Assembly: GCA_950295325.1 (NCBI GenBank)
Contig: OX485809.1
Coordinates: 18,536,001 to 18,600,000, forward strand
Reading direction: 5' to 3'
Length of the DNA stretch: 64,000 bases
Origin: Polytrichum commune
Taxonomy: Eukaryota; Streptophyta; Polytrichopsida; Polytrichales; Polytrichaceae
Shown: one piece after another, positions 63,337-64,000 of the stretch
How the letters are laid out: each line of letters begins with the position of its first letter
Position numbering within the stretch: position 1 is the stretch's first letter
Position numbers and translations under genes: made by a program
The notes under the pieces: generated by a model
The model's database searches: none
What the model was told of the DNA's origin: nothing
The model's input: the letters and a program-made list of their open reading frames with translations, nothing else

Positions 63337-64000
63337 ACTTTACTCGAATAAACAGAGCTGAACACGGATCCAAGAAGTGGATGTTGTATTGTGATGAATC
63401 TCGCACACTACGATCGTTTCTTGTACTTTAACTTCAAAGCATGGATTGGATATATTTCCACACGTGCACTGAATTTTTAGTCGTCTAATAAAAATCTTAG
63501 GTCGAATGAATTTCTAGTGGACTCCAATGCTCAGACTCGGAGTATCGGTCTAACCAACCGAGCTAGATACAGCGGTTTCGAGAACTGAAGTTTGCCTTGT
63601 TACTGCGATCAGTTCTTTTGCACTTCGACTCAAAAGCCCTATGATCATGCTCCAAGCATGTGCGGGTTTAAAATATGTTGGAAGACCCGCCGAAATTCCG
63701 ACCCCTCGGAAACTGTAGCGAATTGATCACGTAAGAAAGTTTCGGATAAGCTACGAGGTTGAAGGCTTCATCTTCAGTACTCCTACACTGCTCGGACAAT
63801 CGACCGAATTTGAGCTCCAAGCGAACCAATCTTTTCAACTTAGAAACCGATGAGCATGTGAGCTTGATTCTCAAACTTTATACATGGCTTGGGGCCGGCC
63901 TGAGCACCGCTGGTCCAACTCTATCAACTTTTGCGGGCCATGTAGAGGCCCAATTCTAGGCCCTGATGTTCTTGAGGTCCTGATATTCTTGAGGAGAAAG
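63337..64000. other. 5' flank of the O-methyltransferase gene
   Basis: Expected to contain the promoter. No TATA box was identified with confidence. On the minus strand near 63540-63565 a D-arm-like TAGCTCGGTTGGTTAGACC occurs, resembling an RNA polymerase III A box, but no B box follows. Open frames here are short and unsupported. Confidence 0.4.

Noticed and set aside
63540-63565. A minus-strand D-arm-like sequence suggesting a tRNA
   Set aside because: No anticodon arm, T arm or acceptor stem could be drawn around it; kept only as a remark in the flank entry.

Overview
This window is a stretch of nuclear DNA from a land plant. The evidence is the many genes split by GT-AG introns, a full-size ABCB transporter of the Arabidopsis ABCB6/ABCB20 type, a caffeate-type O-methyltransferase, a class-P-like alcohol dehydrogenase, a telo-box promoter next to a ribosome-biogenesis gene, and long AT-rich intergenic DNA full of small inverted-repeat transposons. 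The species cannot be fixed from sequence alone; a non-angiosperm vascular plant is possible but unproven. No prokaryotic, organellar or CRISPR signal was seen, and no standard tRNA or rRNA gene.

Layout. 1-4467 (minus): an alcohol dehydrogenase-like gene, seven clear exons, with its C-terminal third decayed or off the left edge. 5130-8340 (minus): a conserved-looking but unrecognised four-exon gene whose introns grew by tandem duplication. 8341-9328: a compact divergent promoter with three telo-boxes and a site II element. 9329-16927 (plus): a complete 14-exon MPP10 gene (U3 snoRNP protein). 16928-46440: about 30 kb without an intact gene, holding hAT-like MITEs with perfect 8-bp target duplications, a Tourist/PIF-like MITE with TAA duplication, CACTA-like short elements with palindromic ends, a foldback element, a long hairpin, and a few decayed coding relics. 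46440-48661: a GC- and purine-rich leader or promoter region with a tandem duplication. 48662-56623 (plus): a complete 13-exon ABCB20-like transporter. 56624-59616: its 3' flank, with weak unrecognised coding traces. 59617-63336 (minus): a complete four-exon O-methyltransferase, with a foldback hairpin in intron 2. 63337-64000: its 5' flank.

The genes do not form an operon or an evident metabolic cluster. The only functional coupling visible is the head-to-head pair at 8340/9329, which shares one promoter region of ribosome-biogenesis type. The most informative material beyond the genes is the mobile-element record: several element families can be defined from their termini and target duplications inside this one window. 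All exon models come from reading frames, splice consensus and protein-family resemblance by eye; no search was run.
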